The position numbers were made by a program, and so were the translations under genes. The notes under the pieces are model-generated. The model was not told the DNA's origin. It did not search any database and saw only the letters and a list, made by a program, of their open reading frames with translations. A DNA stretch of 64,000 nucleotides from Luteolibacter sp. (GTDB taxonomy: Bacteria > Verrucomicrobiota > Verrucomicrobiia > Verrucomicrobiales > Akkermansiaceae): contig JAUYNL010000029.1 in the NCBI GenBank assembly GCA_030696085.1, forward strand, positions 87,421-151,420, written 5' to 3'. Below, in pieces: positions 19,383 to 28,809 of this stretch. The number at the start of each line of letters is the position of its first letter. Within the stretch, counting starts at the first letter, position 1.

Positions 19383-19412
19383 GGCCGCCGAGGGGTCCCT
19401 CCCCCGGCGGCC
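19383..19412 (-). terminator. Hairpin with U tract on the minus strand
   Basis: GGCCGCCG (19,383-19,390) pairs with CGGCGGCC (19,405-19,412), extended by a GGGG/CCCC pair around a bulged A. Read on the minus strand it is followed by TTCTTTTTTAAATAA, an ideal terminator tail. Both neighbouring genes read plus, so it either acts on the hairpin alone for the TPR gene or stops leftward antisense transcription. Confidence 0.5.
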
Positions 19413-19620
19413 GAAGTCATCTTGCCCACATCCACACCCATGGATTTCGGCAGACAACTGCTGTTACACCCTTACAAGAAGCAGCGGTTACCCGTCGCTT
19501 ACATTGGAGTCAGACCATCAAGTTTTATGAATGTTCAAAGAATTCTAAAAAATTATCAAACTTTCTGATTCCCCCAACTTGGCACTTGGAAAGCGGCCCG
19601 CGTTTCCCGACCTTTTCGCC

Positions 19621-19914
19621 ATGCCGCACAGCCACATCGACGTCCGCTATGTCGCCAATCTCGCCCGTCTCGAACTGAGCGATGAGGAGGTGGCGACCTT
19701 CCAGCCTCAATTGGAGGCCATCCTGCATCACGCCGAGGCGCTTTCAAAACTGGATGTCAGCGGCATCGAGCCTACCGCCCACGCGACACAGGTGTTCGGC
19801 AGGATGCGTGCCGATGTTCCCCATGAAAGCCTGCCGGTCGCCGCCATCCTGCAAAACGCCCCCGACCAGGCCCAGGGCCAGATCCGCGTGCCCAAAGTCG
19901 TGACCGACGCCTGA
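19621..19914 (+). CDS. gatC: Asp-tRNA(Asn)/Glu-tRNA(Gln) amidotransferase subunit C
   Basis: 97 aa, normal for GatC. The sequence HIDVRYVANLARLELSDEEV and later MRADVPHESLPVAAILQNAP are conserved GatC motifs. GatC wraps around and stabilises GatA in the GatCAB complex that amidates misacylated tRNAs. gatA follows 45 bp downstream; gatB is not in the window. An in-frame upstream ATG exists, but MPHSHIDV is the family start. Confidence 0.93.
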   Translation: MPHSHIDVRYVANLARLELSDEEVATFQPQLEAILHHAEALSKLDVSGIEPTAHATQVFGRMRADVPHESLPVAAILQNAPDQAQGQIRVPKVVTDA

Positions 19915-19959
19915 TCTCTCGGTTTTTCAGCGTTTCAGCATTTCAGCTTTTACCTCACC

Positions 19960-21366
19960 ATGTCCATTTCCACCCTTCGCCAGCAACTTCTCTCCGGAGA
20001 AATCACGCCCGCCTCCATTCTTGAGCGGCTCTCCGGAGAAATCGCCGCCCGCGATCCCCGCACCGGCGCTTATCTTTCCCGTGATCTGGAATCCGCGCTC
20101 GCAGAGGCGGCGAATGCGGATCTCTCCCTGCCACTCGGCGGCATCCCCATCGCCATCAAGGACAACATCAACGTGCTCGGCCAGCCCTGCACCTGTGGTT
20201 CGAAGTTTCTAGCGGAAAACTACACCTCACCCTACGATGCCACCGTCATCCGCAAGCTCCGCGCGGCGGGGGCCATTCCCTTCGGCCGCATGAATCAGGA
20301 TGAGTTCGCGATGGGCTCGTCCACCGAAAACTCCGCGCTGCAAACGACCCGCAATCCCCATGATCCGGAGCGCATCCCCGGCGGTTCCTCCGGTGGCTCC
20401 GCGGCCGCCGTCGCCGATCTAACTGCCATTGCCGCGCTCGGCTCCGATACCGGTGGTTCGATCCGCCAGCCGGCCTCCCACTGCGGTGTCGTCGGTCTGA
20501 AACCCTCCTACGGCCGGGTTTCCCGCTACGGATTGGTCGCCTTCGCCTCGTCGCTCGATCAAATCGGCCCGCTCACCCGCAGCGTCGGGGATGCCGCGCT
20601 CATTTTGCAAGCCATCGCCGGCTTCGATCCGGCGGATTCCACCTGTCTCGATGCGCCGGTGCCGGATTATCTATCCGGTCTCAACGATGGCGTGAAAGGG
20701 CTGAAACTCGGTGTGCCGAAGGAATACTTCGGCAAGGGCATCGATCCCGGCGTGCGCAATAACGTCGAGGCCGCCATCCAGAAACTCGCCGCCAAGGGTG
20801 CGGAGATCGTGGAAATCTCCCTGCCGCACACCGAGCACGCAGTGGCCACCTATTATGTCATCGCGCCGGCCGAGGCCTCATCGAACCTCTCGCGTTTTGA
20901 TGGCATCCGCTACGGCCACCGTGCCGCAAATCCGGCGAACATCCTCGATCTCTACAAGAAATCCCGCGAAGAAGGATTCGGTCCGGAAGTGAAACGCCGG
21001 ATCATCCTTGGCACCTACGTGCTTTCTTCCGGTTATTACGATGCCTATTACGGCCGCGCCCAGAAAGTCCGCACGCTCATCCGCCGGGATTTCGAAAACG
21101 CCTTCCAACAGGTGGATGCCATCGTCTCGCCGGTAGCCCCCACGCCCGCGCGCAAAATCGGTGCTTTCGCCGATGATCCGCTGCACGAATATCTATCCGA
21201 TATCTTCACCCTCTCCGCCAACCTGGCCGGAATCCCCGGCATCTCCGTGCCCTGCGGCGTCACCGATTTCGACGGCGGCAAGAGCCTTCCCACCGGCCTG
21301 CAGATCCTCGGCCCGCACCTCGGCGAGGCGAAGCTCCTGCAAATCGCCAGGGCGGCGGAGGGCTGA
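19960..21366 (+). CDS. gatA: Asp-tRNA(Asn)/Glu-tRNA(Gln) amidotransferase subunit A
   Basis: 468 aa, close to the usual ~480. The amidase Ser-cisSer-Lys triad is complete: Lys67 (PIAIKDNINV), Ser143 (GGSSGGSAAAVA) and Ser167 (DTGGSIRQPAS). GatA releases ammonia from glutamine (or asparagine) and passes it to GatB for transamidation of Glu-tRNA(Gln) or Asp-tRNA(Asn). It is paired with gatC; the convergent gene on the other strand begins 3 bp after its stop, so the transcripts meet tail to tail without visible spacing. Confidence 0.96.
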   Translation: MSISTLRQQLLSGEITPASILERLSGEIAARDPRTGAYLSRDLESALAEAANADLSLPLGGIPIAIKDNINVLGQPCTCGSKFLAENYTSPYDATVIRKLRAAGAIPFGRMNQDEFAMGSSTENSALQTTRNPHDPERIPGGSSGGSAAAVADLTAIAALGSDTGGSIRQPASHCGVVGLKPSYGRVSRYGLVAFASSLDQIGPLTRSVGDAALILQAIAGFDPADSTCLDAPVPDYLSGLNDGVKGLKLGVPKEYFGKGIDPGVRNNVEAAIQKLAAKGAEIVEISLPHTEHAVATYYVIAPAEASSNLSRFDGIRYGHRAANPANILDLYKKSREEGFGPEVKRRIILGTYVLSSGYYDAYYGRAQKVRTLIRRDFENAFQQVDAIVSPVAPTPARKIGAFADDPLHEYLSDIFTLSANLAGIPGISVPCGVTDFDGGKSLPTGLQILGPHLGEAKLLQIARAAEG

Positions 21367-21369
21367 GAT

Positions 21370-23376
21370 TCAAGTAAATCTGCGGCAGGACACTCCCTCG
21401 CAGAGGATCACCTCATCTCCATCGCCCGGCGCGAACACCGCGCGCGGCAGATAGGAATTCCGAGGTTTTTCCAGCATCCCGGCATCCGCCAGTTCCGGGA
21501 TTTGGAATTTCATCACGCCGCGCTCGTGCAGATCGAGCGCCGCCAGCAGCAGCGGACAGGAGAAGGAATGGGTTTCCAGCATGCGGCATCCGGCCCGCAG
21601 CAGGACTTCCGCGCGGGCGCCGTGCCCGGGTTGATCCAACAGAACCGCCAGCTTGAGCAGGTTTTCCGCTGCCAGATGATTGGGCGATGGCTCCGCGCCG
21701 TCGTAGTCCTCGCGGATCACCATCAGCGTTTCACCCGCCAGGGCGGGACGCATCACGTAGCCTGATTTCGAATCATCCCAGAAGCCTGCATCAAGTTTCC
21801 GCTGGAGCTTCGCAGCCCAGTCCAGCCAGCCACCATCCGGCAGCACGGCATGCAGCTCGATGAGCCCGGAAATCAGAAACGCATAATCGGCGGGAAACGC
21901 TTCGGCGCTGCCACGGTGCTTGCGATAACTGCGAAACAGGCACCCGCCATGCCATAACTCCCGCTTGAGGAAAGTCGCCGCTCCACAAGCCGCGTCCGCC
22001 AGATCCTTGCGGTCCAACACGCGCGCGCCACGGGCCAGCGCGCCGATGGCCAGGCCGTTCCATGCCGTGACGATCTTGTCATCCCGGTGCGGTGGCGGGC
22101 GCTTGTCGCGGTTGATTGTTAGTGAGGTTTTCGCGGCGGAGATGCGTTCGCGGATCTCCTGCTCCGGGCAATCGAACGACTGGGCCAGCGCATCGTCCTT
22201 CATCGCCCGGAACAAGGTGTTTTGCCCTTTCAATTCGCCGTGCGGATCGCTCTCCGGTCTTGCGTTTCCGTCAGCCTCCACGCCGAAGGCCGCGCAAAAA
22301 ATCGCGGCATCGCGCGCTTCGAGCAATGCGGATATTTCATCCGCGCCCCAGGTCCAGAAGGCCCCCTCTCGTTTGTGTTGCGCCTCCGCATCCGGCAGGC
22401 TGTCGGCGTCCTCCGCAGCGTGGAACGCGCCACCGGTATCGCGCAGTGTTTCCATCAGATAGCGGAAAATCCCCTCGCTCACATCGCGGAAGCCATCTTC
22501 GCCGGTGATCTGCCACGCATCGAGATAGGCCATCGCGAGCTGCGCCTGATCGTAGAGCATTTTCTCGTAATGCGGCACATGCCAGTAGCGGTCCACCGAG
22601 TAGCGGTGGAAGCCGCCGCCGAGGTGATCGTGCATGCCGCCGCCCGCCATCGCCCGCAGCGTGCGCTCGCTCATTTCCCAGGCCATGGCCCCTTCGGAAC
22701 TTTGCCTGCCGAAGCGCTCGCTGAGTTGCATCAATGCCCGCACTACCACCGGCCGCGGAAATTTCGGCGCACCGCCGAAACCTCCGAGTTGTGGATCAAA
22801 CATCGTTTCACATCGATCCAAAAAATCTCCAAACACCCGCTTGTGTGGCAGCGCCGATGGTTCCGCGTCATCTTCCGCCTCGCTTTGCAAATGACGGATC
22901 GCGCGTGCGGCCGCACGCTCCATCTGCACTTTGTCATCGCGCCAGAGTCGGGCGAGTTCGTGGCAGACTCGGGTGAAACCGGGGCGGCCATGGCGATCAT
23001 CGGGCGGGAAATAGGTGCCGCCGAAGACGGGTTGTCCATCCGGCGTGAGCCACACGCTCATCGGCCATCCGCCTTGTCCGGTCGTCGCCTGGACATAGGC
23101 CATATAGATGGCATCGATGTCCGGCCGCTCCTCGCGGTCCACCTTGATGCTGATGAAATGATGGTTCACCACCTCCGCCACGCGTTCGTTTTCAAAACTC
23201 TCGTGCTCCATCACATGGCACCAGTGGCAGGTCGAATAACCAACTGATAGAAATACCAGCTTATCTTCGGCGCGCGCCCGGTCAAACGCTCGCTGTCCCC
23301 ACGGCTGCCAGTTCACAGGGTTGTGTGCGTGCTGGAGCAGGTAAGGGGAGCTCTCGTGGATCAGCGCGTTGGGCAT
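21370..23376 (-). CDS. Thioredoxin-domain protein of the YyaL/DUF255 (SPATA20) family
   Basis: 668 aa, the family's standard length. The N-terminal thioredoxin-like domain has [19 protein letters not shown] and a CHWCH motif (Cys50 and Cys53); the remainder is an (alpha/alpha)6 barrel-like region ([40 protein letters not shown]). Biochemical activity in bacteria is not settled. Its ATG directly follows the lysA stop, with no gap, so the two are cotranscribed, although a functional link is not known to me. Confidence 0.92.
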   Translation of the reverse strand: MPNALIHESSPYLLQHAHNPVNWQPWGQRAFDRARAEDKLVFLSVGYSTCHWCHVMEHESFENERVAEVVNHHFISIKVDREERPDIDAIYMAYVQATTGQGGWPMSVWLTPDGQPVFGGTYFPPDDRHGRPGFTRVCHELARLWRDDKVQMERAAARAIRHLQSEAEDDAEPSALPHKRVFGDFLDRCETMFDPQLGGFGGAPKFPRPVVVRALMQLSERFGRQSSEGAMAWEMSERTLRAMAGGGMHDHLGGGFHRYSVDRYWHVPHYEKMLYDQAQLAMAYLDAWQITGEDGFRDVSEGIFRYLMETLRDTGGAFHAAEDADSLPDAEAQHKREGAFWTWGADEISALLEARDAAIFCAAFGVEADGNARPESDPHGELKGQNTLFRAMKDDALAQSFDCPEQEIRERISAAKTSLTINRDKRPPPHRDDKIVTAWNGLAIGALARGARVLDRKDLADAACGAATFLKRELWHGGCLFRSYRKHRGSAEAFPADYAFLISGLIELHAVLPDGGWLDWAAKLQRKLDAGFWDDSKSGYVMRPALAGETLMVIREDYDGAEPSPNHLAAENLLKLAVLLDQPGHGARAEVLLRAGCRMLETHSFSCPLLLAALDLHERGVMKFQIPELADAGMLEKPRNSYLPRAVFAPGDGDEVILCEGVSCRRFT

Positions 23377-24666
23377 TTACAACTCCCCCTCGATGAGGTC
23401 CTCCAGCTTCTGGCGCTTGCGAATCACCGTCGCCACATCTCCCTCGACGAGGATTTCGGCAGGCAGCGGGCGTGAGTTGTAGTTGGACGCCATCGCGAAG
23501 CCGTAAGCACCCGCGGACATCAGCGCGACGGAATCGCCGGGCTGGAAGTCCGGCAGCTCGCGGTTCTGGCAGAAAAAGTCGCCGCTCTCACAGATCGGCC
23601 CCACCACGTCCATGGTCACGCGTGCGTCGCTCCGCGCTTGCTTGAGCGGCACGATTTCATGATGTCCCTCGTAAAGCGCCGGGCGGATCAGGTCATTCAT
23701 TCCGGCATCCACGATTTTGAAAGTTTTTGCCCTGCCCTTCTTCTCATACAGGCAGCGGGTGATCAGCACGCCCGCGTTGCCGACGATGAGGCGTCCGGGT
23801 TCCAGCAGGATTTTCAATCCGAGATCCTTGAGCAGCCGCACCATTTCACTGCCGTAGCGGCTGATGGTCAGCGGGCGTTCCTCGGGCTGCTGGCTTTCCC
23901 ACCAATCCACACCCCCGGAGGCGAGGGAATTCTGATAGATGATGCCGATGCCGCCACCGATCGACCAGAACTCGATGCCATACACCTCCTTGAACTGTCG
24001 TGCGAGTGGTGCCACCTTGTTCACCGCCTCGAGGAACGGTGCGATGGACGTGAGCTGCGAGCCGATGTGCATCTGCAGGCCGCGCAGTTTGATGTTGGGG
24101 AGTTCCTTGGCCGCGCGCTCGTAAAGACCGGCGATGTCTTCGAAATCCACGCCGAACTTGTTCTCGGACTTGCCCGTGGAGATATACTTGTGGGTTTTCG
24201 CATCCACGTTCGGATTCACCCGCACCGCGGCGGGCGCGATCATGCCGAGTTCGCCCGCCACCTCATTGAGATAGCGGAGCTCCTCCTCGCTCTCGACATT
24301 GAACGAGTAAATCCCTTGTTCGAGCGCATAGACGATCTCCTCCCGTGTCTTGCCCACGCCGGCAAACGTGCAGTGCGCCGGATCGCCGCCAGCCTTGATC
24401 ACACGGAACAACTCACCGCCGGAAACGATGTCGAAACCCGCGCCTTCATTGGCCAGGAGCCGCAGCACCGAGAGATTCGAATTCGCCTTCACCGCGTAGG
24501 CCACCTCGTGGTCCACACCGGCCAGCGCGGCATCGAGCCGACGATAGTGATCTAAAATCGTCGTCGCGGAATAAACATAAAGCGGCGTCCCGTGTTCCGC
24601 CGCCAGCGGGGCGAGATCCACGTCGTCACAGTGAAGAGAACCGTTTTTGTAGGAGAATCCATGCAT
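23377..24666 (-). CDS. lysA: Diaminopimelate decarboxylase
   Basis: 429 aa. PLP-lysine is Lys60 in VAYAVKANSNLSVL; HIGSQLTS, the glycine-rich phosphate loop IGGGIGI and the catalytic CESGDFF at the active site of the second subunit are all present. It converts meso-DAP to lysine, the last step of the DAP pathway; dapF is also in this window (30.5 kb), so this organism makes lysine through DAP. It is the first gene of a two-gene unit with the YyaL-type gene. Confidence 0.95.
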   Translation of the reverse strand: MHGFSYKNGSLHCDDVDLAPLAAEHGTPLYVYSATTILDHYRRLDAALAGVDHEVAYAVKANSNLSVLRLLANEGAGFDIVSGGELFRVIKAGGDPAHCTFAGVGKTREEIVYALEQGIYSFNVESEEELRYLNEVAGELGMIAPAAVRVNPNVDAKTHKYISTGKSENKFGVDFEDIAGLYERAAKELPNIKLRGLQMHIGSQLTSIAPFLEAVNKVAPLARQFKEVYGIEFWSIGGGIGIIYQNSLASGGVDWWESQQPEERPLTISRYGSEMVRLLKDLGLKILLEPGRLIVGNAGVLITRCLYEKKGRAKTFKIVDAGMNDLIRPALYEGHHEIVPLKQARSDARVTMDVVGPICESGDFFCQNRELPDFQPGDSVALMSAGAYGFAMASNYNSRPLPAEILVEGDVATVIRKRQKLEDLIEGEL

Positions 24667-24892
24667 TGCGGCAGGGAATTAACCGCCACAGGTGCTGCGG
24701 GTAAAGCCCGGATCACCGGGATGTTGGGGATTGCATGCTACGGAGGGTTTCGCGCATTTTCACTGCGGTAAAAGTCTCCAAAGCCGTGTCATCACCGCCG
24801 GACTGCGGAGAGCTTCAAATGCGCGGTTTGCGCCGCCCAGGGGACGCATGAGAGCATGCTGCCCTACCATGGAAGCACCGGTGGCCGCCGCT

Positions 24893-26284
24893 TCATTTCC
24901 AAGCACCCCGCCATGCGGCAAATTCAGCCGGGCGCAGGCGGTAGCGTGCGATGTTCCCCTCATGAAGGGCGACCAATTCGGTTTCCACCACCTCGATGAA
25001 TCGCGCACGGTCCTCCGCCGGCAGCGCGCGGGACGCCTCTGCCGCAATGTGCCGGGCCGCGCTCATCCGGTCCAACCTTCCATCCACCACTTCACGCACC
25101 ACACGGCCGATCTCCGCGCGGTGGGTCAGGCGAAAGGGATCCGGCTCACCCAGCGACTCGCGCACCGCCGAGTAGCGGACGCAGGACCGGCGGTATGCCC
25201 AGACAAACACGTCCCGCAGGTAATCCACTCGGTTCAGCTCATAGACGCCGATCAGGCCGCCCACATAGTCGGCTTGCACGACATCCACAAACGAAAGCGG
25301 GCACAGGTTCTGCCGGATCAGCGGAATGTTCGCCGCCAGGCGCGAAACCCGTTTGTTCGCATCCTCGAAAGGCTGGAGATAGGGCAGATGCACCATCATG
25401 AAAAACGCCTGCTCGAACGGATCCTCGATCTCCTCCGCCGTCACCAGCATCCGCTCGAAGCACTCCTCGATCTTCTGCGGCACCGCCAGCGGATGATAGA
25501 CAGTGCCGCTGATGCCCACCGGTCGCGAGCGGATGCGTCCGGCCGCGTGGGGATTGGCCAGCAGGTTGTCCGCGAGCAAGGCATGCAGATTGCAGATCGT
25601 GTAGCGGTTGAAACCGATCTCGTCCGCCTGTTCGGCGAGCATCTCGATGGCCGCCTTGTGATTGAGGATCATCTGGGTTTCCGCAGTGCCTTTTTCCGTC
25701 ACCCCCAGCCCGACTTCCAGCAGCCGCTGGGTTTCCAGAAGTGAATACGTATTTCCCTCCAGCCGACTCGAATTCCAAGACAGATCGATCAGCAGCCGGT
25801 CCATCAACTGCCGCAAATAGGTGCCTGCGGGCAGATCCGAGAGCCCGGCCTGTCCGATCTCCGCCAGGTTCCGGCGCAGTTCCTGCGGCAGGTAAAAGGT
25901 GACGTTCGGAACATATCCATTCAGAAAACCACACTGATATCCCACGGCTCCGCGTTGAGCCTGAGGTTGCAGCACCGCCAGACGGATCTGCCTCCCCTCC
26001 ATCGAAAGCCAGTCCAACTTCGCCGCATAACGCGCGGGCTCTTCCCGCAGCACAGGAGACGATGCCTCTACCGAGGCCAACGATAGATAGCGCCGACTCC
26101 GTGCCTGACCGCTCACTCGCAGATTCCCCTCGTTCCACAGGAAATCCAGACGGCGCTGAAGGGTGCGCTTCGGTAGGCCTAGCTCTGGCATGCGCATCAG
26201 CGCGCTGACGGACACGCCCATCGGGAACCGTTCCACGGCCCGAAGGATGTCGTGATATTGTTTTCCTGGAATGAAATGTGGCAT
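24893..26284 (-). CDS. Winged-helix Fic family protein with altered active-site motif
   Basis: 463 aa. An N-terminal winged-helix region (about residues 8-70: SVSALMRMPELGLPKRTLQR) precedes a Fic domain. The inhibitory motif (S/T)xxxE(G/N) is intact as S172-S-R-L-E176-G177. The catalytic motif, normally HPFx(D/N)GN(G/K)R, reads Q304-PFEDANKR: the histidine is Gln and a glycine is Ala. As that histidine is the general base for AMP transfer, classic AMPylation is doubtful, but the substitution recurs in this subfamily as I remember it. Two inverted repeats cover the start and the region upstream, suggesting autoregulation by the winged helix. Confidence 0.85.
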   Translation of the reverse strand: MPHFIPGKQYHDILRAVERFPMGVSVSALMRMPELGLPKRTLQRRLDFLWNEGNLRVSGQARSRRYLSLASVEASSPVLREEPARYAAKLDWLSMEGRQIRLAVLQPQAQRGAVGYQCGFLNGYVPNVTFYLPQELRRNLAEIGQAGLSDLPAGTYLRQLMDRLLIDLSWNSSRLEGNTYSLLETQRLLEVGLGVTEKGTAETQMILNHKAAIEMLAEQADEIGFNRYTICNLHALLADNLLANPHAAGRIRSRPVGISGTVYHPLAVPQKIEECFERMLVTAEEIEDPFEQAFFMMVHLPYLQPFEDANKRVSRLAANIPLIRQNLCPLSFVDVVQADYVGGLIGVYELNRVDYLRDVFVWAYRRSCVRYSAVRESLGEPDPFRLTHRAEIGRVVREVVDGRLDRMSAARHIAAEASRALPAEDRARFIEVVETELVALHEGNIARYRLRPAEFAAWRGAWK

Positions 26285-26335
26285 GATTGGCGCGATTGCT
26301 CACGAATAAATGCCACATTGCCTCATATCGCGCCA
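26275..26335. promoter_or_regulatory. Two interleaved inverted repeats over the fic start (candidate operator)
   Basis: AATGTGGCAT (26,275-26,284) and ATGCCACATT (26,310-26,319) form one perfect 10-bp inverted repeat; TGGCGCGAT (26,288-26,296) and ATCGCGCCA (26,327-26,335) form a second, perfect 9-bp one. The first arm contains the start codon of the fic gene. Alternating arms like this are typical of cooperative binding by a dimeric repressor. Confidence 0.55.
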
Positions 26336-26565
26336 CTCTTTTTTCAACCCACCCATCAGATTCTCGATCACACGGATGTGCCCGCCTCCGCCTGCGTCAA
26401 ACTTCAGAAGTCGCTGGTTCTCGTTCACCGGGCATGGCCCGGAACGTGGGGCGGCTCTCGCCCGCCTATCTCGAATCACCCTGCGGATGGAAGAATGATC
26501 CGAATCGGCGATTTTTTGTGAATTTCAGGCTTCGTTACCCGTTACCGCCCCTGCAAAAAACGCCC

Positions 26566-27174
26566 ATGAACATTTCCTCCCACACCGGTGGCTTCACCCA
26601 GACCAATGGCTATCTCGTCGAGACCGATGACGGCAATTTCCTGATCGACGCGCCCGAGGGCATCGCCGCGTGGCTCGATGGCAAGGGCATCCGCGTCGAT
26701 GACGTGCTGCTCACCCACCAGCATTACGATCATGTGCTGGATGCCGCCGCCTTGCAGGGCAGGGGAGCGCGCCTGCATGCCTTCGCGCCCTACTCCAAGG
26801 AACTCACTCTCGAGACCGCCGCAAGGGCGTGGGGCATGCCGATCTCGGTGGAGCCCTATCAGATCGACTCATTGTTTGAAATGGACCAGCCTCTCCGCCT
26901 GGCGGGAGTGGAGATGCAACTGGCGCACGTCCCGGGCCACGCGGCCGATGCGGTGACGTTTTATCTGGGTGATCACGGCCTGGTGTTTTCCGGCGACACG
27001 CTGTTTGCGGGTTCCATCGGCCGGACTGATCTTCCCGGCGGCAGCACGCGGCGGTTGCTGGATGGAATCGCGCGGCACCTGATGACCCTGCCGCCCGAGA
27101 CGCGTGTTCTATCAGGACATGGCCCGGTCACGACGATCGCCAGGGAGGCGGCGGGAAATCCTTATATCGAGTGA
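26566..27174 (+). CDS. MBL-fold metallo-hydrolase (glyoxalase II-like)
   Basis: 202 aa. The zinc ligands are present in LLTHQHYDHVLD (HxHxDH), HVPGHAADAV, FSGDTLFAGSIGRTDLPGG and SGHGPVTT, the set found in hydroxyacylglutathione hydrolase-like proteins of about 200 residues. It probably hydrolyses a thioester, the exact substrate being unknown. The ATG at 26566 is chosen because MNISSHTGGFTQTNGYLVE matches the family start, whereas the 93-residue upstream extension does not. It reads away from the fic gene across a 281-bp region. Confidence 0.88.
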   Translation: MNISSHTGGFTQTNGYLVETDDGNFLIDAPEGIAAWLDGKGIRVDDVLLTHQHYDHVLDAAALQGRGARLHAFAPYSKELTLETAARAWGMPISVEPYQIDSLFEMDQPLRLAGVEMQLAHVPGHAADAVTFYLGDHGLVFSGDTLFAGSIGRTDLPGGSTRRLLDGIARHLMTLPPETRVLSGHGPVTTIAREAAGNPYIE

Positions 27175-27175
27175 T

Positions 27176-27697
27176 CTAATTGGTTTGATCCGGGGGATCA
27201 TCGGAGGCGATCACCGACGTCTGGGACGAGGGTGCGTTTCCCAAACCGGGGATGACGCGGCGCACGAGTTTCCGGAAGCCGGATTCCGCGGCTTCGAGTT
27301 CGGTCTCGCCCTGGCGCAGGGCTTTTTCCCATGCGGGTGCGAAGCCCGGCGCTTGTTCCCTCATCGTGCGGATGGCGACTTCATAGACCTGCAGCAATTG
27401 TTGTTCGGCGCGGCCGGGTTTCTGTTGGAGGGCGGCATTGTTGACCCGCAGCGTCTCGTTCTGGCGGCGGAGGGTTTCCAGTTCGGTTTGCAGCACCTCG
27501 TTGCCGCTGGCGTTGATCTTGAGCTGGGTGTTGAGGTGGCCCTGGAGGTCCTTGATCTCGGTTTCCAGTCGCTTGATTTCACGGGCGTCGCGGCGGCCAT
27601 TGTTGTATCCGGATTTCCAGATGAAAACGGCGATCAGGAGTCCGAGCAGCAGGCCCCAGACAAAGGGGCTTTTCAGAGCTTCGGTGAGAAAATCCAT
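27176..27697 (-). CDS. Membrane-anchored coiled-coil protein
   Basis: 173 aa, not recognised. One N-terminal membrane helix (about residues 11-28: PFVWGLLLGLLIAVFIW) is followed by a basic cluster and a coiled coil (about residues 38-100, with heptad-like EIKRLETEIKDLQGHLN) and a polar C-terminus. It starts 5 bp after the stop of the Skp/OmpH-like gene, so the two form an operon. The pattern suggests a cytoplasmic coiled-coil protein attached to the inner membrane. Confidence 0.65.
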   Translation of the reverse strand: MDFLTEALKSPFVWGLLLGLLIAVFIWKSGYNNGRRDAREIKRLETEIKDLQGHLNTQLKINASGNEVLQTELETLRRQNETLRVNNAALQQKPGRAEQQLLQVYEVAIRTMREQAPGFAPAWEKALRQGETELEAAESGFRKLVRRVIPGLGNAPSSQTSVIASDDPPDQTN

Positions 27698-27702
27698 GGC
27701 AT

Positions 27703-28302
27703 TCAGGGTTTGGCGGTGGCGGGAGGGGCGGGTGCCGCTTTCGCGGCGGCATCCTGGAGGGCGGCCTGCACCGTGGCGGTGAGGTCCGGCGGATTTTTCT
27801 GATAGATGATGAAGGGCATCGAGGTGTTGGTGTTTCCGGAGCTGTCGATCACCAGATCGTATCCCTGCTCCTTGGCTACCTTTCGGGAGGTTTCCGCGAT
27901 CAGGTTCAGCGATTCGCGCATGCCGGCGACCATCTTGCGGTTGATGGCTTTTTCCTGTTCGCCACGGAAATTCTCGAATTCGCGCTGCAAGGTCTGCGCC
28001 TCCTGCCGCTTGATCTCATAGGTCCGGGCGAACTTGCGGGCTGTCTCGTCGTCGAGCGGATTTGCCTTGTCCGAGAGGCGTGCCTGGAGGGACTGGAGCT
28101 CGCCGATGATGCGCCGGAGCTGCTCCGCGCGCTCGTCCTTCATGACGGCATCCCGTTCGCTTTTGATCTGTTTCTGGAACTCGGCGGTCGCTGGCAGTCC
28201 GGCATAAATATCCTTCACGCGGACCAGTGCGACACGCGGTGCGGCGCACACGCCGAGCGTGGTGGCGGCGAGAATCAGCACGGTGGCGGAAAATCGGTTC
28301 AT
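27703..28302 (-). CDS. OmpH/Skp-like periplasmic chaperone
   Basis: 199 aa with a signal peptide (MNRFSATVLILAATTLGVCA) and an OmpH domain: VALVRVKDIYAGLPATAEFQ, then long charged helices (about residues 45-150) and a Pro/Ala-rich tail. Skp family proteins are trimers that hold unfolded outer-membrane proteins in the periplasm. The start at 28302 removes six upstream residues that would break the signal peptide. bamA or lpxD, often next to skp, are not nearby. Confidence 0.82.
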   Translation of the reverse strand: MNRFSATVLILAATTLGVCAAPRVALVRVKDIYAGLPATAEFQKQIKSERDAVMKDERAEQLRRIIGELQSLQARLSDKANPLDDETARKFARTYEIKRQEAQTLQREFENFRGEQEKAINRKMVAGMRESLNLIAETSRKVAKEQGYDLVIDSSGNTNTSMPFIIYQKNPPDLTATVQAALQDAAAKAAPAPPATAKP

Positions 28303-28355
28303 CTGCGCGGCAACTTGCAAGAATGCGGGACGGATGTCGATAGTGGATCGGGGGA

Positions 28356-28673
28356 CTACTCGAAGCCAAAGGACCTGCGGCGCGCGGGGTGCAGCGGGAA
28401 ACGCCCGCCTCCGGCCTGTCGGAACGGATCGAAGACGCTGTCCATGCCGACCGCCTTGATTTCAAAAACCTGCGCCATGAGCTCGCCGAGACGGCCTTTT
28501 GGAAAACCGCGCTCCTGGAACCAGGCGAGGTATTCGATCGGCAGATCCATGATCGGCACCCCGGCGGGCGGATAGGCTTTGATGCCGAATTTGCCGAAGG
28601 GAATCCTGGTTTGGCTGATTTCCAGCAGCAGATTGCGGAAATCCTCGCGGTCGATCTCGGTGAAGTCGTGCAT
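28356..28673 (-). CDS. DUF3820 family protein
   Basis: 105 aa. The core FGKFGIKAYPPAGVPIMDL, then LPIEYLAWFQERGFPKGRLG and ELMAQVFEIKAVGMD match the DUF3820 consensus (G-K-Y/F ... D-L-P-x-x-Y-L-x-W-F ... G-E-L). These are small proteins once described as putative quorum-sensing-regulated virulence factors, with no proven activity. It is monocistronic here, 53 bp upstream of the skp-like gene on the same strand. Confidence 0.8.
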   Translation of the reverse strand: MHDFTEIDREDFRNLLLEISQTRIPFGKFGIKAYPPAGVPIMDLPIEYLAWFQERGFPKGRLGELMAQVFEIKAVGMDSVFDPFRQAGGGRFPLHPARRRSFGFE

Positions 28674-28809
28674 GGCTGATGATGGGAGCGCGAGTTTCCA
28701 AACTCACGGGGAAATGGAAAGCCCGGGAAATGACGCATCATTTCGCAATGATTGATCTTTCGCTTTGACGAACAACGGGCTTCTACCTAAAAGCACGCAG
28801 ACTGAAACC

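Noticed and set aside
24692..25744. Plus-strand 350-codon frame
   Set aside because: Antisense to the Fic gene with no family likeness, rich in Arg and His.
25239..26336. Minus-strand 365-codon frame
   Set aside because: A +1 shadow of the Fic gene.
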